This document shows positions 19,444 to 27,302 of a stretch of DNA of 64,000 bases, one piece after another (the first letter of the stretch is position 1; the number at the start of each line of letters is the position of its first letter). Both the position numbers and the translations under genes were made by a program. Origin of the DNA: Sinorhizobium meliloti (GTDB lineage: Bacteria; Pseudomonadota; Alphaproteobacteria; Rhizobiales; Rhizobiaceae). The stretch is taken from the NCBI RefSeq assembly GCF_035610345.1, contig NZ_CP141212.1, positions 3,171,501-3,235,500 on the forward strand. The letters are read 5' to 3'. The notes beneath the pieces were generated by a model. The model made no database searches. It was not told the origin of the DNA and saw nothing but the letters and a program-made list of their open reading frames with translations.

Positions 19444-20031
19444 ATGCCGCATGTCGAGTCCGGCATGGCCGTCGGCCTGTTCGGCGGATCCTTCAATCCG
19501 CCGCATGACGGGCATGCGCTCGTCGCCGAGACCGCTTTGCGCCGGCTCGGGCTCGATCAGCTCTGGTGGATGGTGACGCCCGGCAATCCGCTCAAGGACC
19601 GCAACCATCTCGCACCTCTTGGCGAACGCATCGCGATGAGCGAGAAGATCGCCCGTAATCCGCGCATCAAGGTGACCGCTTTCGAGCAGGCGCTCGGCCA
19701 GAGCTACACTGCCCGTACGCTGGAAGCGATCCGCGCGCGCAACCGCGGCGTCCGTTTCGTCTGGGTCATGGGCGCGGACAATCTCAAGAACTTTCACCGC
19801 TGGCAGGACTGGCGCAAGATCGTCGCCACTTTCCCTATCGCCGTTATCGACCGGCCGGGATCGACTCTTGCCTATCTCTCTTCGCCGATGGCGAGGACTT
19901 TCAGCAAGGCCCGGGTCGACGAGGAGGATGCGGGAACCCTCGCTTTCCGCCGCGCGCCCGCCTGGACCTTCATTCACGGCCCGCGTTCGGGCTTGAGTTC
20001 GACGGCGCTTCGTTCGGCCAAATTCGGGTGA
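19444..20031 (+). CDS. nadD: Nicotinate-nucleotide adenylyltransferase
   Basis: Forms nicotinate adenine dinucleotide from NaMN and ATP in NAD synthesis. The nucleotidylyltransferase motif GLFGGSFNPPHDGH appears within the first 25 residues, with the second site motif near SSTALRS at the C-terminus (the ISSTxIR equivalent). About 195 residues. ATG 19444 gives MPHVESGMAVGLF; an in-frame GTG at 19423 would add seven residues, and neither has a strong ribosome binding site. It directly follows proA in the same direction. Confidence 0.95.
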   Translation: MPHVESGMAVGLFGGSFNPPHDGHALVAETALRRLGLDQLWWMVTPGNPLKDRNHLAPLGERIAMSEKIARNPRIKVTAFEQALGQSYTARTLEAIRARNRGVRFVWVMGADNLKNFHRWQDWRKIVATFPIAVIDRPGSTLAYLSSPMARTFSKARVDEEDAGTLAFRRAPAWTFIHGPRSGLSSTALRSAKFG

Positions 20032-20153
20032 TTTCCCGTAATTCGGATCTCGTGTCTTGAAACCGTATGGGTTTGATGCCTACATTTAAGTACGGTTCGA
20101 ACAATAATTTCGAATCGAACGTGCCTGTTCTGTTCATTTGGAAAGGAAAAACC

Positions 20154-20567
20154 CTGACAACAGCACACGCCAAGGGATATGCGGCATCCGCATTCCCGCG
20201 CAGCACGGAATCGAGCGACGAAGCCGCTGTCCGTGCGCTTCAACTGGTCCTCGAAAGCCTAGAGGACTCGAAGGCAGAAAATATCGTTACCATCGACATT
20301 GCCGGAAAATCGGCGCTGGGAGACTTCATGGTCGTCGTCTCCGGGCGATCGAACAGGCATGTGATGGCCATTGCCGACCACTTGATCACGGACCTGAAGG
20401 ACGACGGCCTCGGCAGGGCTCGCGTCGAAGGTCTCGAGGGTGGCGACTGGGTACTGATCGACACCGGCGATGTGATCGTTCACATCTTCCGGCCGGAAAT
20501 CCGGGCGTTCTACAACATCGAAAAGATGTGGGCGGCTCCCGAGATCGAAGACGGTACCCTGCACTGA
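20154..20567 (+). CDS. rsfS: Ribosomal silencing factor RsfS (Iojap)
   Basis: Binds L14 and blocks subunit joining when translation must be turned down. The Iojap domain is clear: SLEDSKAENIVTIDIAGKSA, then GDFMVVVSGRSNRHVMAIAD, and the C-terminal DWVLIDTGDVIVHIF. The frame is open from an ATG at 20067, but GGAAAGGA seven bases upstream of a CTG at 20154 points to MTTAHAKGYAAS as the true N-terminus (137 residues, family-like). If the CTG is not used, a GTG at 20121 is the next choice. It lies between nadD and rlmH. Confidence 0.93.
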   Translation: MTTAHAKGYAASAFPRSTESSDEAAVRALQLVLESLEDSKAENIVTIDIAGKSALGDFMVVVSGRSNRHVMAIADHLITDLKDDGLGRARVEGLEGGDWVLIDTGDVIVHIFRPEIRAFYNIEKMWAAPEIEDGTLH

Positions 20568-20719
20568 GACACGTCGCCCGATCCTGACCATCGACTCAGG
20601 ACGGAGCGACGGCCGGTGCCGAACGTGACATGCGATTGCCATCGCCGACGAGGCGGATGGCGGCAAGAATTTTGCCGGTCGATAACAACCGATCGGCGCC
20701 GGCGGGGACGGATCGGGTC

Positions 20720-21202
20720 ATGCGTATCGGACTTTTCGCAGTCGGCCGCCTCAAGGCGGGGCCGGAAAAGGACCTTGCGGGCCGCTATCTCGACCGGTTC
20801 GCCAAGGCGGGTCCAGCCGTCGGCCTCGAATTGGCCCGCGTCGTGGAGACAGTCGAAAGCCGCGCCGGCAATGCGGAGACGCGCAAGCGCGAGGAAGCCG
20901 GACAGCTTGAAAAAGCGCTCGCCGAGGGCAGCCTGCTCGTGCTGCTCGACGAGCGCGGCAAGGCGCTCGACTCGGAAGCTTTCGCACACCTGCTCGCTAC
21001 CTTCAGAGACAGCGGCAAGCGCGATCTGATGATAGCGATCGGCGGTGCCGACGGACTCGATCCCGCGCTCCACGCCCGCGCCGACGCCGTGCTCAACCTC
21101 GGCAGGATGACCTGGCCGCACCAGCTCGTGCGCATCCTCATCGCCGAGCAGCTTTATCGCTCCGTGACGATCCTTTCGGGGCATCCTTATCATCGGGCCT
21201 GA
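20720..21202 (+). CDS. rlmH: 23S rRNA (pseudouridine1915-N3)-methyltransferase RlmH
   Basis: A SPOUT-family methyltransferase acting on pseudouridine 1915 in helix 69 of assembled ribosomes. The 160-residue protein begins MRIGLFAVGRLKAGPE and contains LLDERGKALDSEAFA, the trefoil-knot segment IAIGGADGLDP and a C-terminal LRMTWPHQLVRILIAEQLYR-like region ending GHPYHRA. The ATG at 20720 gives the family-standard start; an upstream in-frame ATG adds 30 unlike residues. It follows rsfS, a functional neighbour. Confidence 0.96.
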   Translation: MRIGLFAVGRLKAGPEKDLAGRYLDRFAKAGPAVGLELARVVETVESRAGNAETRKREEAGQLEKALAEGSLLVLLDERGKALDSEAFAHLLATFRDSGKRDLMIAIGGADGLDPALHARADAVLNLGRMTWPHQLVRILIAEQLYRSVTILSGHPYHRA

Positions 21203-21343
21203 TCCGGCTGCCGCACCCCGTTGCCGCGCTTTCTTTCCGTAGAACCGGCCCGGTCCGCCTCCCGACACGATAACGCGAATATGTATTGGTTTGCCCAGCC
21301 AAATCAGATTAGGGTCTCCTAACTTTTGGACTTATGAGACGGG

Positions 21344-22768
21344 ATGAGACCTCCAACGAATAGAGCCTGCTTGAAGCGGGGCGCCCGGCGGTTCGGCTGC
21401 GGTACTGCGGTCATGGCGCTTTTCCTGTCGGTGATCGGCCCGACTGCGGCTCAGGATGCGCCCGCCGCCGCGCCGGCCGATGCGGGTGCCGCCAAGCCGA
21501 CGCCGCCGGATCCGGCTGCCGATCTGGCGGTCCGGCGCGACAGTACCGCGAGCGAGCTCGAGGCACTGTCGAAGACGATCACGCTCTCGCGGGATCGCTC
21601 CGAGGCACTGGAAAAGACGATCGCCGAGATCGACAAGAGCAACGAGACCCTGCGTGACGCCCTCGTGGATTCGGCAGCCAAGCGGCAGGAGCTCGAACGC
21701 CGGATCGCCGGCGGCGAAAGGAAGCTCGGCGATCTCCGCGTCAAGGAGGATGTGGTGCGGCGTTCGCTGCGCGCCCGTCGCGGCCTTTTGGCCGAGGTGC
21801 TCGCCGCTCTCCAGCGCATGGGCCGCAATCCGCCGCCGGCAATCCTCGTGACCCCGGAGGATGCGCTCGGCTCCGTACGCAGCGCCATTCTGCTCGGCGC
21901 CGTCGTTCCTGAGATACGCGAGCAGACCGACAGCCTCGTCGCCGACCTGAAGGCGCTCGCCGATATCCGCAGCGGTATCGCCAGGGAACGCGAGGAACTG
22001 ACCGCGGCAATGACCGCCCGGCTCGAGGAAGAGCGGCGCATGTCGATGCTCGTTGCGGAAAAGGAAAAGCTGAGACAACGCAATGCGGCCGATCTGGCGG
22101 TCGAACAGCGTAAGGCCGAGGAACTCGCCCTGCAGGCGGGGAACCTCGAGGGCCTGATCTCATCGCTCGAAAACGAGATCTCCTCCGTGCGCGAAGCGGC
22201 CGCCGCCGCCCGCGCCGAGGAGGAGGAACGCCGCCGCATGAGCGCGGCCGAGCGCGAGGCTGCGCGGGAGCTCGCCCGGAGTGCCGTGCCTGACAAAAAC
22301 CGCATTGCGCCGGCATATGTCTTTTCCGAGCTGCGGGAGCGGCTGGCTTATCCCGTTGCGGGTTCGCTTGTGCGCCGTTTTGGCGACGCGGACGGAACGG
22401 GGCATTCGCTGCAGGGGATCATGCTCGAGACCAATGCAGGCGCGCTGGTGACTACGCCGGCGGACGGGTGGATCGTCTATGCCGGGAGTTTCCGCAGCTA
22501 CGGGCAGATGATCATTCTCAATGCCGGGGACGGGTATCATATCGTGCTCGCCGGCATGGAAAACGTCAGTGTCCGGCCGGGGCAATTCGTCGTGGCCGGG
22601 GAGCCGGTGGCGGCGATGGGTGCAAAAAGAGTGGCGAGTGCGGCGGCCTTGGCGCTGGAAACCGACAGGCCAACGCTTTACATTGAATTCAGAAAAGACG
22701 GGAAGCCGGTTGATTCCCGACCGTGGTGGACCGCAGCAGAGGTTGGAAGGGCGCGAAATGATACGTAG
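21344..22768 (+). CDS. EnvC-like murein hydrolase activator (degenerate LytM/M23 domain)
   Basis: A 474-residue periplasmic protein. A signal segment (about residues 20-36) is followed by a long charged coiled coil (about 60-310: repeated ELEALSKTITLSRDRSEALE-type heptads) and a C-terminal LytM domain (about 345-470). The domain looks catalytically inactive: the end reads LYIEFRKDGKPVDSRPWW, lacking the HxH metal ligands, as in E. coli EnvC, which activates amidases instead of cutting peptidoglycan. Its stop lies within the start of ctpA (11-bp overlap). A role in septal wall splitting is inferred from the family. Confidence 0.9.
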   Translation: MRPPTNRACLKRGARRFGCGTAVMALFLSVIGPTAAQDAPAAAPADAGAAKPTPPDPAADLAVRRDSTASELEALSKTITLSRDRSEALEKTIAEIDKSNETLRDALVDSAAKRQELERRIAGGERKLGDLRVKEDVVRRSLRARRGLLAEVLAALQRMGRNPPPAILVTPEDALGSVRSAILLGAVVPEIREQTDSLVADLKALADIRSGIAREREELTAAMTARLEEERRMSMLVAEKEKLRQRNAADLAVEQRKAEELALQAGNLEGLISSLENEISSVREAAAAARAEEEERRRMSAAEREAARELARSAVPDKNRIAPAYVFSELRERLAYPVAGSLVRRFGDADGTGHSLQGIMLETNAGALVTTPADGWIVYAGSFRSYGQMIILNAGDGYHIVLAGMENVSVRPGQFVVAGEPVAAMGAKRVASAAALALETDRPTLYIEFRKDGKPVDSRPWWTAAEVGRARNDT

Positions 22769-24080
22769 AGCTTCACTTGTCCTGGTCGGGGCGCTGATGG
22801 GCGCGACGGCGATGGGCGTCGTCTACTCGGCAACCATGCCGGCCGTGGCCGCAAATTCGTCGACATACCGCGAACTGGCGATCTTCGGCGACGTGTTCGA
22901 GCGCGTGCGCGCGCAATACGTGACGCCGCCGCAGGATGACAAGTTGATCGAGAACGCCATCAACGGCATGCTCTCGTCTCTAGACCCGCATTCGAGCTAC
23001 ATGAACTCGACCGACGCCGAAGATATGCGTACCCAGACGCGCGGCGAGTTCGGCGGCCTCGGCATCGAGGTCACCATGGAAGAAGATCTCGTCAAGGTGA
23101 CGAGTCCGATCGACGACACGCCCGCCGCGCGCGCCGGTGTGCTCGCAGGCGATTTCATCGCGAAGATCGACGGTCAGGACGTCCGCGGCCTCAAGCTGGA
23201 GGAAGCGGTCGACAAGATGCGCGGCGCCGTCGGCACGCCGATCAAGCTGACGATCCTGCGCAAGGGAGCCGAAAAGCCGATCGAACTGACGATCGTACGC
23301 GACGTGATCGCGGTCCGCGCGGTGAAGGTCCGTGTCGAAGGGGATGTCGGCTATCTCAGGGTCATCTCGTTTACGGAAAAGACCTTCGAGGACCTGAAGA
23401 AGGGCATCGAGAAGATCCAGGCGGAAGTTCCCGCGGACAAGCTCAAGGGCTATGTCCTCGACCTGCGCCTCAATCCGGGCGGCCTGCTCGACCAGGCGAT
23501 CAATGTCTCGGACGCGTTCCTCGAGCGTGGCGAGGTCGTTTCGACCCGCGGCCGCAATCCGGATGAAACCCGCCGCTTCAATGCGACCCCGGGCGACCTG
23601 GCCGGCGGCAAGCCTGTCGTCGTGCTCGTCAACGGCGGCTCGGCATCCGCGTCGGAAATCGTGGCCGGTGCTCTCCAGGACCTGAAGCGCGCCACCGTTC
23701 TCGGCACGCGCTCCTTCGGCAAGGGCTCGGTACAGACGATCATCCCGCTCGGCGACGCCGGAGCGCTGCGTCTGACGACGGCGCTCTATTACACGCCGTC
23801 CGGCAAGTCGATCCAGGGCACCGGCATCACGCCCGACATCAAGGTGGAGCAGCCGCTGCCGCCCGAGCTTCTGGGCAAGGTGGAAGCGCAGGGCGAATCC
23901 GATCTGCGCGGTCACATTCCGGGCCAGGAAGAGACCGAAGAGGGCTCCGGCTCGGTCGCCTACGTGCCGCCGGAAACCAAGGACGACATTCAGCTGAACT
24001 ATGCGTTCGACCTGTTGCGTGGCAAGAAGACGGATCCGGCCTTCCCCGCCAACCCGGAACAGGCGCAGCTGAAGGAATAA
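22758..24080 (+). CDS. ctpA: Carboxyl-terminal processing protease (S41)
   Basis: A 440-residue periplasmic serine protease. A signal peptide spans about residues 1-30. A PDZ domain (about 85-170, containing GGLGIEVTMEEDLVKVTSPI) precedes the S41 catalytic domain. The nucleophile Ser is in NGGSASASEIVAGAL and the general base Lys in GTRSFGKGSVQ, so the Ser-Lys dyad is intact. It overlaps the EnvC-like gene and precedes the deacetylase gene; this order is typical of alphaproteobacteria and suggests envelope maintenance. Two hairpins follow. Confidence 0.96.
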   Translation: MIRRASLVLVGALMGATAMGVVYSATMPAVAANSSTYRELAIFGDVFERVRAQYVTPPQDDKLIENAINGMLSSLDPHSSYMNSTDAEDMRTQTRGEFGGLGIEVTMEEDLVKVTSPIDDTPAARAGVLAGDFIAKIDGQDVRGLKLEEAVDKMRGAVGTPIKLTILRKGAEKPIELTIVRDVIAVRAVKVRVEGDVGYLRVISFTEKTFEDLKKGIEKIQAEVPADKLKGYVLDLRLNPGGLLDQAINVSDAFLERGEVVSTRGRNPDETRRFNATPGDLAGGKPVVVLVNGGSASASEIVAGALQDLKRATVLGTRSFGKGSVQTIIPLGDAGALRLTTALYYTPSGKSIQGTGITPDIKVEQPLPPELLGKVEAQGESDLRGHIPGQEETEEGSGSVAYVPPETKDDIQLNYAFDLLRGKKTDPAFPANPEQAQLKE

Positions 24081-24083
24081 GCC

Positions 24084-24148
24084 CTCACCTGCAGAGTTTC
24101 AGGTGAGAGGAATCAAGGAGGCGCCGGGCTGTTCAACCCGGCGCCTTT
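24084..24148 (+). terminator. Double hairpin/terminator after ctpA
   Basis: Two consecutive stems: CTCACCT/AGGTGAG (24084-24108) and GGCGCCGGG/CCCGGCGCC (24120-24128 with 24137-24145), the second ending in TTT. The downstream deacetylase gene begins about 110 bp later. Confidence 0.7.
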
Positions 24149-24258
24149 ATATTATCCATCGGCATGCAGTCGCATGTGCGATGATTCTGGCCTCCTTCAA
24201 GCCATCGTCATGGCCAGCGGCGATTCGCGCCAGGATCGAAGCTCGACCGAGGCCCCGT

Positions 24259-25458
24259 TTGGCAACTGACCTCAACGCCCCGCTGGGCCAGAACCGCAAG
24301 GAGAGACCGGCACGCAAGCGCGATCTCCGTCGCGACCTGCGTCACTGCGGCCTCAGCCTGGGAGCCCTTGCGGTCATCGGGCTTTCCGCATGGAGCGCCC
24401 TTTCTCCCGGCCACCAGACCCGTTCGCCTGCAATGCCCGCAGCGACCGCGACCCTCGCTACCGAACCGGCGCCACCCTCGGAGGGCAAAAAAGCCAGGCC
24501 CGAGGCGCTCCACCGGAGCGGCGCTCTCGCCGGCGCGCATGTCGAGGCCGTTCTAACCGATGATGGCGCGACGGTCAGGAAATACACGCCCCGTGCGCGC
24601 GAAACCGGCGGCCCCGCGCTGATCGGTGTCGAGCCCACGCGAGGGCAGGACCCTCGCATGGCAGCCCTTCCAAATGAAAGCCTGCTGGAAGACCGCCCCG
24701 AAGGCCGCCTGCCGGTCATCGGCCCGGACGGGCTGAGGCCGATGGAGCAATATGCGCGCCCCTGGTCCGGCGCCCGCGGAACGCGGATCGCCATCGTCGT
24801 CGGCGGCCTCGGCCTCAGCCAGACGGGGACGCAGCGCGCCCTCCGCGCACTGCCGCCGGAAGTGACGCTTGCCTTCGCCGCGGCCGGAAACAGCCTGCAG
24901 CGCTGGATGCAGGAGGCGAGGCGTAACGGCCACGAGATCCTGCTGCAGGTGCCGATGGAACCGTTCGATTATCCGAACAACGATCCCGGCCCACACGCGC
25001 TGCGCGTTTCCTCCGATGCCGGGAAGAACCTTGCGGAACTGCATCGAAGCATGGGACAGATCACCAATTACACCGGCGTGATGAACTATCTCGGAGGCCG
25101 GTTTCTCTCCGATTCGGATGCGCTCGAGCCCGTCATGCGCGATCTCGGCAAGCGGGGCCTCCTGTTCCTGGACGACGGGACGTCGACGCAATCGCTCTCG
25201 GGCACGCTCGCCGGCGCCTTCGACGTGCCGCACGGTTTCGCCGATCTCGTGCTCGATGGCGAGCTCAGCCGCAATGCCATCCTGCGCAGACTCGACGAGC
25301 TGGAGCGCATCGCGCGGAGGAACGGCACCGCGATCGGGGTCGCTTCCGCCTTCGACGAAAGCGTGGCGGCCATTGCCGAATGGATCGAGGAAGCCGGCGG
25401 GCGGGGCATCGAGGTGGTCGGCGTGGCCGCACTCGTCAAAGATCCGAAACAAAACTGA
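24259..25458 (+). CDS. Divergent polysaccharide deacetylase family protein (YibQ-like)
   Basis: A 399-residue envelope protein with one N-terminal membrane anchor (about residues 35-55), a Pro/Ala-rich linker, and a C-terminal NodB-fold domain of the divergent polysaccharide deacetylase (DUF610) family from about residue 170: IAIVVGGLGLSQTGTQRALR ... EILLQVPMEPFDYPN ... GLLFLDDGTSTQS. Activity for this branch is not established. The TTG at 24259 with GAGG six bases upstream fits best; earlier in-frame starts run into the ctpA terminator. It sits between ctpA and rppH, as in other rhizobia. Confidence 0.88.
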   Translation: MATDLNAPLGQNRKERPARKRDLRRDLRHCGLSLGALAVIGLSAWSALSPGHQTRSPAMPAATATLATEPAPPSEGKKARPEALHRSGALAGAHVEAVLTDDGATVRKYTPRARETGGPALIGVEPTRGQDPRMAALPNESLLEDRPEGRLPVIGPDGLRPMEQYARPWSGARGTRIAIVVGGLGLSQTGTQRALRALPPEVTLAFAAAGNSLQRWMQEARRNGHEILLQVPMEPFDYPNNDPGPHALRVSSDAGKNLAELHRSMGQITNYTGVMNYLGGRFLSDSDALEPVMRDLGKRGLLFLDDGTSTQSLSGTLAGAFDVPHGFADLVLDGELSRNAILRRLDELERIARRNGTAIGVASAFDESVAAIAEWIEEAGGRGIEVVGVAALVKDPKQN

Positions 25459-25518
25459 TTTAAGCGCAGTGGACCATCGAGTCATACGGCTCGCGGCAAC
25501 ATGCAAAGGAAGGACGAT

Positions 25519-26046
25519 ATGGGGAAGGATAAGGGGCGCGTCATGACGGCTGAGGATCTGCCCTATCGGCCATGTGTCGGCGTCATGGTTCTCAACCGGC
25601 AGGGACTCGTCTGGGCCGGGCACCGGCTCGCCGTCGGCAATTCCGAATATGACGGTTCGCCGCAGCTCTGGCAGATGCCGCAAGGGGGCATCGACGAGGG
25701 CGAGGACCCGCTCGCGGCCGCCTATCGCGAACTCTACGAGGAGACCGGCATCCGCTCGGTCTCGCTCCTGGCGGAGGCGCCGGATTGGATCAATTACGAC
25801 CTCCCGTCGCATCTGATCGGGATCGGTCTCAAGGGCAAGTATCGCGGCCAGAGGCAACGCTGGTACGCCTTCCGCTTCGAGGGCGAGGAGAGCGAGATCG
25901 CCATCAACCCGCCGCCCGGCGGCCACGAGCCGGAATTCGACGCCTGGGAATGGAAGCCCATGGACGAACTTCCGGGTTTGATCGTGCCCTTCAAGCGCAA
26001 GGCCTATGAAGAGGTCGTCGCGGCATTTTCGCATCTGGTGCGATGA
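25519..26046 (+). CDS. rppH: RNA pyrophosphohydrolase (Nudix)
   Basis: Removes pyrophosphate from mRNA 5' ends, starting RNase E-dependent decay; in rhizobia and Bartonella the orthologue is also called IalA/NudH. The Nudix box is complete in the segment [17 protein letters not shown] followed by [18 protein letters not shown] and WQMPQGG are the family's specific flanks. 175 residues. AAGGAAGGA precedes the ATG at 25519. It follows the deacetylase gene by 60 bp. Confidence 0.95.
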   Translation: MGKDKGRVMTAEDLPYRPCVGVMVLNRQGLVWAGHRLAVGNSEYDGSPQLWQMPQGGIDEGEDPLAAAYRELYEETGIRSVSLLAEAPDWINYDLPSHLIGIGLKGKYRGQRQRWYAFRFEGEESEIAINPPPGGHEPEFDAWEWKPMDELPGLIVPFKRKAYEEVVAAFSHLVR

Positions 26047-26067
26047 GCGAAAGGATACCGGAATAAG

Positions 26068-26226
26068 CCCCTCATCCGGCTGCCGCCACCTTCTCCCCGC
26101 TTGCGGGGAGAAGGACACGCGGCTCCGCTTTGCCCTGCATTCGACGGCGGAAGACGCCTGGCGTTTGCTGCCTGTCACCTTCGCCCCGCAAGCGGGGAGA
26201 AGGTGGCCGGCAGGCCGGATGAGGGG
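26068..26226. repeat. 159-bp element with long terminal inverted repeats
   Basis: The ends are inverted copies of each other: CCCCTCATCCGGC-TGCCG-CCACCTTCTCCCCGC on the left, and the reverse of this with a small insertion on the right, ending GGCCGGATGAGGGG. About 90 bp of non-palindromic sequence lies inside, and each arm holds a CCCCGC/GCGGGG hairpin. No transposase is encoded. It looks like a MITE or ABC-type rhizobial palindromic element. It fills the gap between rppH and bfr, and a decayed relative is at 5341-5421. Confidence 0.75.
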
Positions 26227-26261
26227 CTGATTTAATTCGCCGCCCTTGAGAAGGCTGGGAT

Positions 26262-26747
26262 TTACTCGGCTTCGTCGGCGGAAGCGGCGTTGAGCTGGCC
26301 GTATTTTTCCTCACCGATCTTGCGGAGCAGATCGAGCTGCGTTTCGAGGAAGTCTATGTGACCCTCCTCGTCGGCGAGCAGTTCCTCGAAGAGCTTCATC
26401 GAGACGTAATCGCCGGCCGCGTGACAGATGTCGCGGGAGTTCTTATAGGCGGTGCGCGCGTCGTACTCGCCGGCAAGGTCGGCTTCCAGGACTTCCTTGA
26501 CGTTCTGGCCGATGCGCAGCGGCGCGACCGTCTGCAGATTCGGATGGCCTTCGAGAAAGATGATGCGGGAGACGAGCTTGTCGGCGTGGTGCATTTCCTC
26601 GATCGATTCGGCGCGCTCCTTCTTGGCGAGCAGCGTGTACCCCCAATCTTCGAGAAGGCGGTAATGCAGCCAGTACTGGTTTACGGCACCGAGTTCGAGA
26701 TAGAGCGCTTCGTTAAGCTGCTCGATGACCTTTGCGTCGCCTTTCAA
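26262..26747 (-). CDS. bfr: Bacterioferritin
   Basis: A haem-containing iron-storage protein, 161 residues. Counting from a TTG start at 26747 ([20 protein letters not shown]), the haem-ligand methionine falls at residue 52 (EEMHHADK), exactly as in the family. Ferroxidase ligands lie in the ELG, EEMHH and DEEGH segments. GGAGGG is six bases before this TTG; the ATG at 26771 lacks that support. The start lies inside the end of bfd, so the two are coupled. Control by iron through the ICE-like sites at 27.1 kb is likely. Confidence 0.96.
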   Translation of the reverse strand: MKGDAKVIEQLNEALYLELGAVNQYWLHYRLLEDWGYTLLAKKERAESIEEMHHADKLVSRIIFLEGHPNLQTVAPLRIGQNVKEVLEADLAGEYDARTAYKNSRDICHAAGDYVSMKLFEELLADEEGHIDFLETQLDLLRKIGEEKYGQLNAASADEAE

Positions 26748-27024
26748 GATCCGCCCTCCGGTTTTCTTCATGGAATTGTCTGAGGCGGTTCATGAAATCA
26801 AATATATCGGCGTCCGTCGAGTCGCGGCGGGCGTGATATTGCTCGGTGGTGCGGATGATGATGTCGACGACATTGGGAAAACAGCCGCAGCAACGGCCGC
26901 GTTTTTCCATCGCATGATAGACTTTCGCCGGCACGATCAACTGCCAACAGTCCTCGTCGAGGAGGCCGACGATCGTGTCCTCGATGTCTTTCTCGGTGAT
27001 GAAGTTGCAACTGCAAACCAGCAT
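26713..27024 (-). CDS. bfd: Bacterioferritin-associated ferredoxin-like [2Fe-2S] protein
   Basis: A 103-residue protein starting [18 protein letters not shown]. The four cluster ligands are CSC near the start and the GRCCGC segment near residue 47, the BFD-type CxC/CxxC arrangement, so it should carry a [2Fe-2S] cluster and deliver electrons to bacterioferritin for iron release. A 40-residue C-terminal extension rich in Arg and Glu follows the domain. It overlaps bfr by 35 bp. Longer in-frame starts upstream (27090) are not family-like. Confidence 0.9.
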   Translation of the reverse strand: MLVCSCNFITEKDIEDTIVGLLDEDCWQLIVPAKVYHAMEKRGRCCGCFPNVVDIIIRTTEQYHARRDSTDADIFDFMNRLRQFHEENRRADLERRRKGHRAA

Positions 27025-27123
27025 TTCGTCGTGTCCATCATACGCAACGCTCTGATTTTGCGATAAAGCAAAAGAGGACATTTGCCGCAACTAAAAACTC
27101 TTCTCCATATGGTTGAGGGATGC

Positions 27124-27140
27124 ATTAGAGCGATTCTAAA
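27124..27140. promoter_or_regulatory. Candidate Irr-type iron control element (ICE), site 1
   Basis: Read on the minus strand the site is TTTAGAATCGCTCTAAT, close to the rhizobial ICE pattern TTTAGAA-N3-TTCTAAA (two mismatches in the second half). It lies about 100 bp upstream of bfd. Irr is known to control iron storage genes in related bacteria; binding here is inferred. Confidence 0.55.
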
Positions 27141-27168
27141 CTTGATGGAAATCGTCGCATTTTCATTA

Positions 27169-27186
27169 CATTAGGCGATTCTAAGG
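27169..27186. promoter_or_regulatory. Candidate ICE-like element, site 2
   Basis: On the minus strand CCTTAGAATCGCCTAATG shares the TTAGAATCG core with site 1 but has a weaker second half. Two TTAGAATCG cores about 45 bp apart suggest paired Irr binding upstream of bfd-bfr. The rest of the 278-bp gap to dnaE2 shows no gene. Confidence 0.4.
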
Positions 27187-27302
27187 AGGGGATTTTTCCT
27201 CCATGACTTGTAATTCGGGCAACGGCGCCTGCGACATTTTTACACAGGTCGCCTTGGAGGCCTCAATCCCAAGGCCGGCTTCGCTGCGAGTAATGACGGG
27301 GC

